From NCBI RefSeq assembly GCF_016650815.1, contig NZ_JAEKEZ010000029.1:434001-498000 (forward strand): a stretch of DNA of 64,000 nt. Reading direction: 5' to 3'. The notes under the pieces were generated by a model. The model had not been told where the DNA came from and did not search any database. It was given only the letters and a program-made list of their open reading frames with translations. Position 1 is the first letter of the stretch; each line of letters begins with the position of its first letter. The DNA comes from Pseudomonas sp. TH31. GTDB taxonomy: Bacteria > Pseudomonadota > Gammaproteobacteria > Pseudomonadales > Pseudomonadaceae. Of this stretch, positions 8,556 through 16,514 are shown piece after piece. Made by a program: the position numbers and the translations under genes.

Positions 8556-9668
8556 ATGAATCTGCACTTCGAAGAACTCACCGGCACCGACGGCGCGCGC
8601 ATCGGCATCGCCAGCCTGGATGCGGAAAAGTCGCTGAATGCCTTGTCCTTGCCGATGATCAATGCCCTGCGCGATCAACTGGACGCTTGGGCCAAAGAGC
8701 CACAAATCGTCTGCGTATTGCTGCGCGGCAACGGCGCCAAGGCCTTCTGCGCCGGTGGCGAAGTGCGCAGCCTGGTCGAGGCCTGCCGCAACCATCCCGG
8801 CGAAGTACCACCGCTGGCCGCGCAATTCTTTGCCGCGGAATATCGCCTGGACTTCAAGCTGCACACCTACCCCAAACCGCTGATCTGTTGGGGTCACGGT
8901 TACGTGCTCGGCGGTGGCATGGGGCTGTTGCAAGGGGCGAGCATCCGGATTGTCACGCCAACCAGCCGCCTGGCGATGCCGGAGATCAGCATCGGCTTGT
9001 ACCCGGATGTCGGCGCCAGTTGGTTTCTGTCGCGACTGCCCGGCAAGCTCGGGTTGTTCCTCGGCCTGACCGGCGCGCACATGAATGCCCGTGATGCGAT
9101 CGATCTGGATCTGGCGGATCGTTTCCTGCTCGAAGAACAGCAAGAAGAACTGGTCGAAGGCTTGCTGCAATTGAACTGGCAGGAACAGATCTCGATGCAG
9201 CTCAACAGTCTGCTCAAGGCATTGCAACAGGAAGCCGTCGCGCAGATGCCTGAAGCGCAATGGCTGCCGCGCCGCCAGCAGCTCGACGAACTGCTGGATG
9301 TCAGCGATGTGCGCTGCGCCTGGAAGGCCATCAGCCATCTGCGCGATCACACCGATCCGCTGCTCAGCCGCGCGGCGAAGACCATGACCGAGGGTTCGCC
9401 CCTGACCGCTCATCTGGTCTGGGAGCAAATCGTCCGGGCCCGGCACCTGTCACTGGCGCAGGTTTTCCAGATGGAATACACCCTGAGCCTCAACTGCTGC
9501 CGGCATCCGGAATTCAGTGAAGGCGTGCGGGCGCGGCTGATCGACAAAGATCAGAAGCCCCACTGGCACTGGCCAGACATCCATAACGTGCCGGACGCTG
9601 TCGTGGAAGCGCACTTCCATAAGGTCTGGGAAGGTCGCCATCCGTTGGCCGACCTGTCGGAATACTGA
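8556..9668 (+). CDS. Enoyl-CoA hydratase/isomerase family protein (3-hydroxyisobutyryl-CoA hydrolase-like)
   Basis: Crotonase-fold acyl-CoA enzyme of 370 residues. The two oxyanion-hole segments are present: KAFCAGGEVRSL near residue 60-70 and GHGYVLGGGMGLLQGA near 115-130, followed by LAMPEISIGLYPDVGASWFL. The long C-terminal extension with a HFHKVWEG ending matches the 3-hydroxyisobutyryl-CoA hydrolase subgroup (valine breakdown) more than plain enoyl-CoA hydratases, but no catabolic neighbours support a specific substrate. Its 3' side is a composite repeat, and the next gene is convergent. Confidence 0.85.
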   Translation: MNLHFEELTGTDGARIGIASLDAEKSLNALSLPMINALRDQLDAWAKEPQIVCVLLRGNGAKAFCAGGEVRSLVEACRNHPGEVPPLAAQFFAAEYRLDFKLHTYPKPLICWGHGYVLGGGMGLLQGASIRIVTPTSRLAMPEISIGLYPDVGASWFLSRLPGKLGLFLGLTGAHMNARDAIDLDLADRFLLEEQQEELVEGLLQLNWQEQISMQLNSLLKALQQEAVAQMPEAQWLPRRQQLDELLDVSDVRCAWKAISHLRDHTDPLLSRAAKTMTEGSPLTAHLVWEQIVRARHLSLAQVFQMEYTLSLNCCRHPEFSEGVRARLIDKDQKPHWHWPDIHNVPDAVVEAHFHKVWEGRHPLADLSEY

Positions 9669-9679
9669 AATCCGGGCAC

Positions 9680-9929
9680 AAAAAAGCGGCGCTTTATGCG
9701 TAATGCCGATCAGTTAAGAAGACCTCAAGGTGACACACGCTCTTTGTAGCAGCTGGCGAAGCCGGCGTTCGGCTGCGCAGCAGTCGTTAAGATCAGCCTC
9801 CCGGTTCTTTCAGGCAAACCGCGTGTGCAGGATTTACGACTGCTGCGCAGCCGAACGCCGGCTTCGCCAGCTGCTACAGGTCGCGTTTAGCTTGACTGAT
9901 CGGCATTGCGCTTGATACGCCGCTTTTTT
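9680..9929. repeat. Composite repeat: long inverted arms enclosing a REP pair of the GTAGCAGCTGGCGAAGCC family
   Basis: Outer arms 9680-9718 and 9891-9929 are inverted copies over 39 bp with scattered mismatches; identical blocks are AAAAAAGCGGCG and AATGCCGATCAGT. Inside, 9745-9790 and 9834-9878 form a second long inverted pair built on GTAGCAGCTGGCGAAGCC. The outer A/T tracts give terminator character on both strands between convergent genes. The left part (from TAATGCCGATCAGTTAAG through the REP arm) recurs at 16515, so it is a mobile-looking unit and not only a local terminator. Confidence 0.75.
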
Positions 9930-9937
9930 GTAGCTGC

Positions 9938-10317
9938 TTAACGGTGGCCATCGCGACCGTCGTGACCGCCACGTCCACCTCGGTGGTCACCTCGCCCATC
10001 ATGACCTCGGCGGTCATTGTCCCAATTGCCGCGATTGTGGCCGTCCCAACCGCCTCGGTCATGCCCTCGCCAGCCACGGTTCTGGGACTGGTAGTAGCGC
10101 GGTTGCGCCTGGTAATAACGCGGCGCCGAATAGTAACGGGGGCCGGTTGGTAGTAGCGTGGAGCCGAGTAATAACTGCCACCGCCCGAGTAGTAAGCCGG
10201 CGCGGGGGACGAGTAAACCTCAGAACTGTAGTAGCTGCCTCCATCTCCGTAGGAATAGGGAACGCATGCACCCAGGGACAAACTCAACACGACCAGCATC
10301 AGAATTCGGCGATACAT
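9938..10317 (-). CDS. Small secreted Tyr/Gly/Arg-rich lipoprotein, with an apparent one-base deletion
   Basis: Probable outer-membrane or periplasmic lipoprotein of about 126 residues. The N-terminus MYRRILMLVVLSLSLGAC is a lipoprotein signal with the lipobox Cys at 18, followed by Tyr/Ser/Pro-rich repeats of the SAPRYYQPAP type. In the uninterrupted frame the repeats abruptly turn into Arg/Thr/Val-rich sequence. Adding one base in the G-run at 10138-10142 (+ strand) continues RYYSAPRYYQAQPRYYQ and then a Gly/Arg/Asp/His-rich tail ending GHDGRDGHR at a TAA at 9938. Function is unknown; it resembles the Tyr-rich lipoprotein encoded at 10528-10803. Confidence 0.7.
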
Positions 10318-10476
10318 AGCGGCCTCCTGGACCGCGAGTGAGCCACACCAGCGACGCTGGCAGGCGACAGCCCATTGTTGGCGACTGTCGAAAGATCAGA
10401 CATCGATTTTGGAATCTGGTGCGTTTATGAAACACATTGATACAAGTCGCCGATGAAAGGTTTTTCATCGGCCCAT

Positions 10477-10510
10477 AAAAAACGGCGCCTTCAGAAAGCC
10501 GGAGGCGCCG
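10477..10510 (-). terminator. Rho-independent terminator
   Basis: An eight-bp stem CGGCGCCT/AGGCGCCG with a further short GC pairing in the loop and a run of six T on the minus strand follows the stop of the lipoprotein gene at 10528. Confidence 0.85.
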
Positions 10511-10527
10511 CCGTATTCATCCGCTGA

Positions 10528-10803
10528 TTAATGGTGGCCGTAGTGGTATCCGCCACGGGAATAACGAGAGCCGTAGCCACCGTGGTAATAGGCGTGATAA
10601 CCACCGTAAAAACGTGGGCCGTAGTAACCACCAAAGTACCAGGGCGAGTAATAGCCGCCGTAGTAATAAGGCGAGTAATAACCGGGTGAGTAGTAAGGGT
10701 CAGTGTATACCGCACCAGGCGCCGGGTAGTAATAACAAGCTGAAAGACCCAAACCGATCGATGCGCTGAGCAGGCATCGAAGAAGCGTTTTTCGACGGAA
10801 CAT
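10528..10803 (-). CDS. Small Tyr/Gly-rich lipoprotein of unknown function
   Basis: Protein of 91 residues with signal MFRRKTLLRCLLSASIGLGL followed by a lipobox Cys, then an almost pure Tyr/Gly/Ser/Pro/His tail (PYYSPGYYSPYYYGGYYSP). The frame is open 21 bp upstream, but the start at 10803 gives the clean signal peptide. Nothing in the sequence gives a function. It resembles the lipoprotein encoded just downstream at 9938-10317 and has its own terminator. Confidence 0.7.
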   Translation of the reverse strand: MFRRKTLLRCLLSASIGLGLSACYYYPAPGAVYTDPYYSPGYYSPYYYGGYYSPWYFGGYYGPRFYGGYHAYYHGGYGSRYSRGGYHYGHH

Positions 10804-11058
10804 GGCGGCCTCCTGGAAGACCAACTTCGGCAGTCGGCACAGGCCGGCTTACATCAGGTTTGACTCGAAAACGGTCGACAAGTGCGCCCTGACGCAAACC
10901 TTCAGATCAGCGGCCAACCCGTCCCATTACGGTGCGCAGCCGCACCCTCACAATGTGCGAGGGCTTCGCCTTCGGAACGCACAAAACCCGCAATCCCCAC
11001 CGGCTAGAAGCCTTGGGCGATGAAGCGGTGGAGTTGGATCTGTCGCCATTCCTGGAGC

Positions 11059-11433
11059 TTCATGAACCTGCTCGACTGCACCGCCGCCGCCGTGCCCAGC
11101 GGTTTCACGGGCAATGGCTTGCCGTGTCGCGTGACACTGTTTGGCCGGGCGTTTACCGATCCGTATCTGTTGAGCGTGGCGGATGGATTGCAGCATCTGC
11201 AAGGTTTCGCAGCGCCTGCGCCAACGGTGGTTGCCCGCAGTGATCGCGCAAGGTTGGTGGTCTGTGGCGCGCATCTGGAGGGGCTGGCGTTGAACTGGCA
11301 ACTGACGCTGCGTGGGGAACGGATGATCGAATCGACGTTCAGTTCGCCGGACTATCAACTGTATGCGCTGGCCGGTGGTCCGCCGTTTCGTCCGGGGATG
11401 GTGCGGGTGAAGGACGGTGGCGTGCTTGCCTGA
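11059..11433 (+). pseudogene. 5'-truncated remnant of allophanate hydrolase
   Basis: The frame matches only the C-terminal part of AtzF-type allophanate hydrolase: FMNLLDCTA, a VTLFGRAFTD segment, then LVVCGAHLEGLALNWQL and SSPDYQLYALAGGPPFRPGM. Intact enzymes are about 600 residues; here about 125 remain. No amidase catalytic Ser-Ser-Lys part or urea carboxylase gene lies nearby, and no start codon with a ribosome site precedes it. The 255 bp upstream (10804-11058) holds no gene I can support. Most likely this is a leftover of a deleted urea-amidolyase locus. Confidence 0.7.
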
Positions 11434-11473
11434 CAGATCGACGGTGATCTCACGATTCGTCGGATCGCCGCCC

Positions 11474-11537
11474 GGAGCAAGCCTCGCTCCTAAAGGGGGA
11501 CTGCGCATACCCGTAGGAGCGAGGCTTGCCCGCGAAG
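11474..11537. repeat. REP pair, GGAGCGAGGCTTGCCCGCGAA variant
   Basis: Inverted arms around 11474-11492 and 11513-11537 with the core GAGCGAGGCTTGC. It separates the allophanate hydrolase remnant from the diguanylate cyclase gene. Confidence 0.75.
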
Positions 11538-11649
11538 AGGCCATAGCGGACGAAAGAGATCTCATGGCCGGACACCGCGCAAATGCTGCGGTTATTTGCC
11601 CGCAGTGCCACTAGAATGCTGCCATCGGGTCACTGCCAACGGAATCACC

Positions 11650-13137
11650 ATGCCGCTTCGCTCGCCGCTGTATTCCCAACGTTCGTTGGTCCTCACGCTG
11701 ATCGCGTTGCTGGGTGCCGGTTTCCTCGCCACCTCCTTCCTCAGCTACTACGCCTCGCGAACGGCGATCCGCGACAACATCGTCAATACCGAGCTGCCGC
11801 TGACGTCCGACACGGTCTATTCGGAAATCCAGAAAGACCTCGTCAGACCGATCCTGATTTCTTCGATGATGTCCCGCGACACCTTCATGCGCGACTGGGT
11901 TGTAAGCGGCGAGCACAACCCCGACCAGATGACCCGCTACCTCAACGAGGTCATGACCCACTACGGCGCCTACACCGCGTTTTTCGTCTCCAACAGCAGC
12001 CTGACCTACTACCACGCCAAAGGCGTGCTCAAGCAGATCAAGGCCGACGAACCGCGGGATGCCTGGTACTTCCGCGTTCGCGACATGAAAGAGCCCTACG
12101 AGATCAACGTCGATCCGGACATGGCCAACAAGGACAACCTGACGTTTTTCATCAACTACAAGGTCTATGACTATAACGACCAGTTCATCGGCGCCGCCGG
12201 CGTCGGCCTGACAGTTGATGCGGTGATCAAGCTGATCGACAAGTACCAGCAGCGCTATCAGCGCAGCGTGTACTTCGTCGACACCTTCGGCCGGCTGGTG
12301 CTCACTGGCGCCGACGGTGGCCCGCAAGGTGCGCGGGCCGGCCAAGACCTCGGCGAGCTCGAGAGCATGAAAGGCCTGGCCAGCCAGTTGCCCAAGCCCC
12401 ACAGCGGCAGCTACGAATATTCCGTCCAGGGCCAGGGGCATTTCCTCAATGTGCGATTCATTCCCGAGCTGAACTGGTACCTGTTCGTCGACAAACGCGA
12501 AGACGGCGCCCTCGGCGAAATCCGCCAATCGCTGTACCTCAACCTGCTGATCTGCCTGGTCGTTACGTTGATCGTGCTGGCCCTGCTCAACCGGGTAATC
12601 AAACGCTTTCAGAGCAAAATCCAGGCTCAAGCCACCCTCGACAGCCTGACCGAACTGCCCAACCGCCGGGGTTTCGATTTGTTGGCCGCACAAGCGCTGC
12701 ACGAAGCCCGGCGCGAACCGAAACCGCTGACCGCGTTGCTGCTGGACCTGGACCATTTCAAGGTGTTGAACGACACCTACGGCCACTTGGCCGGCGATCA
12801 GGTGCTGATCGGTTTCGCCCGGGATCTGCAGAGTTGCCTGCGCCATTCCGACATCGTCTGCCGTTGGGGCGGTGAGGAATTTATCGTGCTGCTCAAGGAC
12901 ACCGACGCTGAGACCGGTCAGAAAATCGCCGAGAAAATTCGTCAACATGTGGAAAAACAGCGTTATGCCTACAACGGCAAGGCGTTGCAACTGACCGTCA
13001 GCATCGGCCTGACCACCCTGCAACCGGATGAAACCTTGCACACGCTGCTGTCCCGGGCCGATCATGCGATGTACCGGGCCAAGCAAGCCGGCCGCAACCG
13101 CACCTGCGTGGAAATGCCTCACTCCGTTTATGGATAA
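11650..13137 (+). CDS. Membrane diguanylate cyclase with extracytoplasmic Cache-like sensor
   Basis: Makes cyclic di-GMP in response to an external signal. The 495-residue product has a transmembrane helix at about 14-35, a periplasmic Cache-type domain (about 36-285, with the AWYFRVRDMKEPYEINVD segment typical of small-ligand sensors), a second helix near 295-315 and a C-terminal GGDEF domain. The active-site motif is WGGEEF, and an RxxD product-inhibition site (RHSD) lies five residues before it, so catalysis and feedback control look intact. The start at 11650 was preferred because the longer frame reads through non-conserved sequence. It overlaps the next gene by 8 bp. Confidence 0.9.
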   Translation: MPLRSPLYSQRSLVLTLIALLGAGFLATSFLSYYASRTAIRDNIVNTELPLTSDTVYSEIQKDLVRPILISSMMSRDTFMRDWVVSGEHNPDQMTRYLNEVMTHYGAYTAFFVSNSSLTYYHAKGVLKQIKADEPRDAWYFRVRDMKEPYEINVDPDMANKDNLTFFINYKVYDYNDQFIGAAGVGLTVDAVIKLIDKYQQRYQRSVYFVDTFGRLVLTGADGGPQGARAGQDLGELESMKGLASQLPKPHSGSYEYSVQGQGHFLNVRFIPELNWYLFVDKREDGALGEIRQSLYLNLLICLVVTLIVLALLNRVIKRFQSKIQAQATLDSLTELPNRRGFDLLAAQALHEARREPKPLTALLLDLDHFKVLNDTYGHLAGDQVLIGFARDLQSCLRHSDIVCRWGGEEFIVLLKDTDAETGQKIAEKIRQHVEKQRYAYNGKALQLTVSIGLTTLQPDETLHTLLSRADHAMYRAKQAGRNRTCVEMPHSVYG

Positions 13138-13363
13138 GAAACTGAATAACAAACCTGACCTCTGCCCCGCCTGCGGCGCCCCCAACGACTGCAGCCTGGC
13201 CGACCCGCGAACCGCCGACCGCGCCTGCTGGTGCTACGGCGTCAGCATCGACCCGGCGGTACTCGAAGCGCTGCCGGCCGAGCTGCGCGACATTTCCTGC
13301 CTGTGCCCACGCTGCGCGCAGGTCGAGGCGCAGCTGCAAGCAGCGGCCCGGCCGATCACGTAA
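13130..13363 (+). CDS. Cysteine-rich CWC-family small protein
   Basis: Product of 77 residues with paired cysteines in zinc-ribbon style: CPACGAPNDCSLAD at the start, a central CWCYGV motif that names the family, and CLCPRC near the end. A metal-binding role is likely but no activity is known. The ATG lies inside the last codons of the diguanylate cyclase gene and rsuA follows 33 bp downstream, so the three probably form one transcript. Confidence 0.8.
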   Translation: MDKKLNNKPDLCPACGAPNDCSLADPRTADRACWCYGVSIDPAVLEALPAELRDISCLCPRCAQVEAQLQAAARPIT

Positions 13364-13396
13364 GATGCGCGGCCCTTTTCCCTCTGATCTCTAGCC

Positions 13397-14089
13397 ATGC
13401 GCATCGACCGTTTCCTCAGCAACCTGCCACGCTTCAACCGTCAGCAGGTTCGTCTGTTGCTCGTGGAAAAACGCGTGCGGATCGACGCAAAAGTCGTCAG
13501 CGACCCGCATGCCGAGGTGCTGGAGTTCAGCCGCGTCGAGGTCGACGATGAAGTGCTGCAAGTCGGTAAACCGGTGCGCTACTTCATGCTGCACAAGCCG
13601 CCAGGCTGCGTCAGCGCCACCCGCGATCCGCAACACCCGACCGTGCTCGACCTGATCCAGGAGCCGCACAAGGACGACCTGCACATCGCCGGGCGCCTGG
13701 ACTTCAACACCACCGGCCTGATGATCATCACCAACGACGGCAACTGGTCGCGCCGCCTGACCCAACCCCGGACCAAACTACCGAAGGTCTATTACGTCGA
13801 GACCGAACAGGACATTGGCCCGGAGTATGCGATCAAATTCACCGAGGGGCTGTATTTCGCCTTCGAGGATCTCACTACCCAACCCGCCGAACTGGTCTTG
13901 CTTGGGCCAAAGTCCGCGCGGCTGAGCATCGTCGAAGGCCGGTATCACCAGGTCAAGCGCATGTTCGGCCACTTCAACAACAAGGTGCTGCGCCTGCACC
14001 GCGAAAGCATGGGCCCGCTGGTGCTCGATAACGCGCTAAAACCGGGCGAGTACCGTGCGTTGCGCACCGAAGAGATCCAATTGATCTAA
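13397..14089 (+). CDS. rsuA: 16S rRNA pseudouridine(516) synthase RsuA
   Basis: Converts U516 of 16S rRNA to pseudouridine. At 230 residues it matches RsuA length. An S4 RNA-binding domain covers about 1-60 (MRIDRFLSNLPRFNR), and the catalytic Asp is in GRLDFNTTGLMIITNDG near residue 100. The late motif YHQVKRMFGHFNNKVLRLHR is typical of the RsuA branch. Confidence 0.93.
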   Translation: MRIDRFLSNLPRFNRQQVRLLLVEKRVRIDAKVVSDPHAEVLEFSRVEVDDEVLQVGKPVRYFMLHKPPGCVSATRDPQHPTVLDLIQEPHKDDLHIAGRLDFNTTGLMIITNDGNWSRRLTQPRTKLPKVYYVETEQDIGPEYAIKFTEGLYFAFEDLTTQPAELVLLGPKSARLSIVEGRYHQVKRMFGHFNNKVLRLHRESMGPLVLDNALKPGEYRALRTEEIQLI

Positions 14090-14400
14090 GCAGGCGACCG
14101 CTGAGCAGAAGTTGTCGAACAATTTACCAATGATACTTGCGCGATAGCGTGCCCCCTGCTTGAATCAGGACGTCGGCCGAAATGTGACCGACGAGTCACA
14201 ACATACTTCTAAGAAACCTTTGCCGGCCAAGAACCCTCAGGTTCTGCATTCCACCGGCAGATTGCCCGCCAATAATAAAACCCGTCGACCGGCCTTCAAT
14301 GGATCGACATGGGCTCCAAATTCCAGGCGTATGCCTACCTGTCACAAAGCTCGTGCAATCTCATTTGCGCGCATACCCGCTTGCCCAGGAGTCTTATGAC
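14090..14400. other. 311-bp leader region upstream of phaG with a short perfect inverted repeat
   Basis: No gene can be supported here. It contains AGAACC-CTCA-GGTTCT at about 14229-14244, a small hairpin. A frame is open through part of it, but the conserved PhaG N-terminus begins only at 14401, so the region is probably promoter and untranslated leader. Confidence 0.45.
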
Positions 14401-15285
14401 ATGAGGCCAGAAATCGCTGTGCTGGATATACAGGGTCAGTATCGGGTTTACACGGAGTTCTATCGCGCAGACGCCGCAGAGAAGACCATTATTCTGGTCA
14501 ACGGCTCGATGGCCACGACTGCGTCGTTTGCTCAGACCGTGAAAAACCTTCACCCGCAGTTCAACGTGGTTTGCTATGACCAGCCCTACGCGGGCAAGTC
14601 AAAAGCCCACAACCTGCATGAGAAATTGCTGACCAAGGAAGTCGAAGGGCAGATCCTGCTGGAGCTGATCGACCACTTCGCCGCCGAACACGTGCTGTCG
14701 TTTTCCTGGGGTGGCGCCGCGACCCTGGTCGCCCTCGCCCACCGGCCACGGCGCATCGAAAAAGCCGTGATCAGCTCGTTCTCCCCGGAGATCAACGAGC
14801 ACATGCGCGACTACCTGGAACGCGGCGTCGATTACCTCGGCAGCCGGGACGGCGACCGGGTCGGCAACCTGGTCAACAGCACCATCGGCAAACACTTGCC
14901 GTCGCTGTTCAAGCGCTTCAACTATCGCCACGTGAGCAGCCTGGCCGAGCACGAGTACGGGCAGATGCACTTCCACATCAGCGACCTGCTGCATAGCGAT
15001 CGCCAGTGCTTCCTCAAGGCCGCCGAAAAAATCAACGTACCGGTGCTGTTCATGAACGGCGAATGGGACGAATACACCGCCGCCGATGGCGCCCGGCTAT
15101 TCGCCAACCACGTGCAACACGCCACCTTCAGCACCTTGCAGGCCACCGGGCACTTTCTCGACATGGAACACAAAGCCGCCTGCCGAGACAGCCAAAACGC
15201 ACTGCTGGGCTTCCTGAAACCGGCGCAACACACCAGCCGACCGCATTACCACTACGTCCAGGACCAACATGCACTGGCAATCTGA
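14401..15285 (+). CDS. phaG: PhaG, (R)-3-hydroxyacyl-ACP thioesterase/transacylase for mcl-PHA synthesis
   Basis: Links fatty acid synthesis to medium-chain polyhydroxyalkanoate (and hydroxyalkanoate) formation by releasing 3-hydroxyacyl groups from ACP. The 294-residue alpha/beta hydrolase starts MRPEIAVLDIQGQYRVYTEF, the classic PhaG N-terminus. The nucleophile elbow is SFSWGGA, the acid region is NGEWDEYT and the catalytic His is in GHFLDME. In-frame sequence continues upstream, but the family start is at 14401. It stands alone, as in other pseudomonads, far from the pha synthase operon. Confidence 0.93.
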   Translation: MRPEIAVLDIQGQYRVYTEFYRADAAEKTIILVNGSMATTASFAQTVKNLHPQFNVVCYDQPYAGKSKAHNLHEKLLTKEVEGQILLELIDHFAAEHVLSFSWGGAATLVALAHRPRRIEKAVISSFSPEINEHMRDYLERGVDYLGSRDGDRVGNLVNSTIGKHLPSLFKRFNYRHVSSLAEHEYGQMHFHISDLLHSDRQCFLKAAEKINVPVLFMNGEWDEYTAADGARLFANHVQHATFSTLQATGHFLDMEHKAACRDSQNALLGFLKPAQHTSRPHYHYVQDQHALAI

Positions 15286-15296
15286 AACAGCGTCAT

Positions 15297-15360
15297 CGCG
15301 AGCAAGCCCCGCCTTACAGAGTTGAACGCATTCCTGTAGGAGCGAGGCTTGCCCGCGAAC
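15297..15360. repeat. REP pair, degenerate left arm
   Basis: GCGAGCAAGCCCCGCCTTACAG and an inverted GTAGGAGCGAGGCTTGCCCG arm flank a short spacer after phaG. Confidence 0.7.
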
Positions 15361-15466
15361 GACCGTCACACGGTCCATGCCTGCGTGTCACCCGTGCTAA
15401 ATGCAGCGTACATAAAGAAAAACTTCAAATCTGCGCGCACATCTGGTACAAAGTCAGCCGCTCTGA

Positions 15467-15540
15467 GCGGGTGTCGTATAATGGCATTACTCCAGCTTCC
15501 CAAGCTGATAACGAGGGTTCGATTCCCTTCACCCGCTCCA
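15467..15540 (+). tRNA. tRNA-Gly(CCC)
   Basis: The sequence folds as a tRNA: acceptor stem GCGGGTG/CACCCGC, anticodon loop TTCCCAA giving anticodon CCC between stems AGC/GCT, T-loop GGTTCGATTCC, discriminator T and an encoded CCA end at 15538-15540. It reads GGG glycine codons. Confidence 0.95.
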
Positions 15541-15597
15541 ATCGAATTTTGGTCTCACGTTGAAAGTTTTTTGACGGGGGATTTGGAAATAGAAAAT

Positions 15598-15625
15598 AAA
15601 CCGGTCCGATGTGGCCGGTTTTTTT
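15598..15625 (+). terminator. Rho-independent terminator after tRNA-Gly
   Basis: AAACCGG and CCGGTTT arms flank a short loop and are followed by seven or more T, 58 bp after the tRNA. The remaining sequence to about 15778 contains no feature I can support. Confidence 0.8.
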
Positions 15626-15779
15626 ATGTTTGAAAATTGAGCTCGACAAGCGGGTCAACTCACCTCGGCAAAACCCTGAATTACAGAAAACGCCTCATTT
15701 GGGGCCATCCCTGAACTCTCTCCCGACGACCTCCTAGACTCGTTTCCTGACACCTGCTCATCGGAGTTCAAGAAGACCC

Positions 15780-15827
15780 GGTGGTTATAGTATTGATCGG
15801 GGAAAATCAGTAGGTATAGTAACCACC
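15780..15827 (+). promoter_or_regulatory. Putative hicAB promoter/operator
   Basis: GGTGGTTA at 15780-15787 and its exact inverse TAACCACC at 15820-15827 bracket a region with two TATAGT hexamers usable as -10 elements. HicB-type antitoxins repress their own operons through such inverted sites. The hicA start lies 24 bp downstream. Confidence 0.55.
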
Positions 15828-15850
15828 TAAGCACACCACAGGGAGGTGAT

Positions 15851-16030
15851 GTGAATAGCCGATTTTTGATAAGCCAAATCGTTGCGGATGGCTGGTATCT
15901 CGTTTGAATCAGGGGCAGCCATCATCACTTCAAGCATCCGACCAAACCGGGGCTGGTGACAGTTCCTCATCCGAAAAAGGACCTGCTCAAGAAAACAGCC
16001 ATGAGTATTTTGCAACAGGCGCTGCTCTGA
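15851..16030 (+). pseudogene. hicA: HicA mRNA-interferase toxin, interrupted by an in-frame stop
   Basis: HicA toxins are small double-stranded-RNA-binding-fold ribonucleases that cleave mRNA. From a GTG at 15851 with a near-perfect ribosome site (GGGAGGTGAT), the frame reads VNSRFLISQIVADGWYLV, then TGA at 15905-15907, then IRGSHHHFKHPTKPGLV through TAMSILQQALL to a normal stop, 59 codons in all. Canonical HicA has Arg where the stop sits, so one C-to-T change (CGA to TGA) explains it. The catalytic His in GSHHHF lies after the stop, so only an inactive 18-residue peptide is made unless the stop is read through. The frame is otherwise fully conserved, implying recent loss. Confidence 0.85.
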
Positions 16031-16066
16031 TGATCTGAATGCACAGCGTCCAGGAGGACAATGAAC

Positions 16067-16474
16067 ATGCTTTACCCAATTGCGATTTCAATGGGCGATA
16101 ACGAACACGCCTGGGGTGTGGAAGTACCGGATATTCCTGGCTGCTTCTCCGCCGGTGAAGATCTGGATGATGCGATGGCAATGGCTCGCGAAGCCATTGA
16201 GGGCCAGTTCGAAATTCTGGCCGAAGACGGCTCGCCGATTCCACCCGCCAACAAAGTCACCCTACATGCTGCCAATCCGCAATACGCTGGCTGCACCTGG
16301 GCTCTTCTGGATATCGATGTCACCAAGTATTTGGGCAAAGCCCAGAAGTTGAACATCACACTGCCTGGCTATTTGCTCAACCGCATCGATGAATACGTGC
16401 TGCATCATCCGGAAGAGAAAAGCCGTTCGGGCTTTCTGGCTTCGGCAGCACTCAAGGTGTTGCAGCAGAGTTGA
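16067..16474 (+). CDS. hicB: HicB antitoxin
   Basis: Antitoxin of 135 residues. The N-terminal HicB fold (MLYPIAISMGDNEHAWGVEVPDIPGCFSAG split over about residues 1-28) is the RNase H-like part that blocks HicA, and the C-terminal part (KLNITLPGYLLNRIDEYV) is a ribbon-helix-helix-type DNA-binding region. An ATG at 16061 is only 3 bp from AGGAGG (16052-16057), whereas 16067 has 9 bp spacing, so the latter is chosen. It is intact although its partner toxin is broken. Confidence 0.9.
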   Translation: MLYPIAISMGDNEHAWGVEVPDIPGCFSAGEDLDDAMAMAREAIEGQFEILAEDGSPIPPANKVTLHAANPQYAGCTWALLDIDVTKYLGKAQKLNITLPGYLLNRIDEYVLHHPEEKSRSGFLASAALKVLQQS

Positions 16475-16514
16475 TTCGCTTGTACCAGATGTGTACCAAC
16501 CGGCCCTGATTGGC

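Noticed and set aside
11611..13185. Minus-strand open frame of 524 codons opposite the diguanylate cyclase
   Set aside because: Antisense shadow of a well-conserved gene; no domain recognised.
15467..16474. tRNA-Gly as an integration site for an island carrying hicAB
   Set aside because: No copy of the tRNA 3' end, integrase gene or composition shift is visible downstream.
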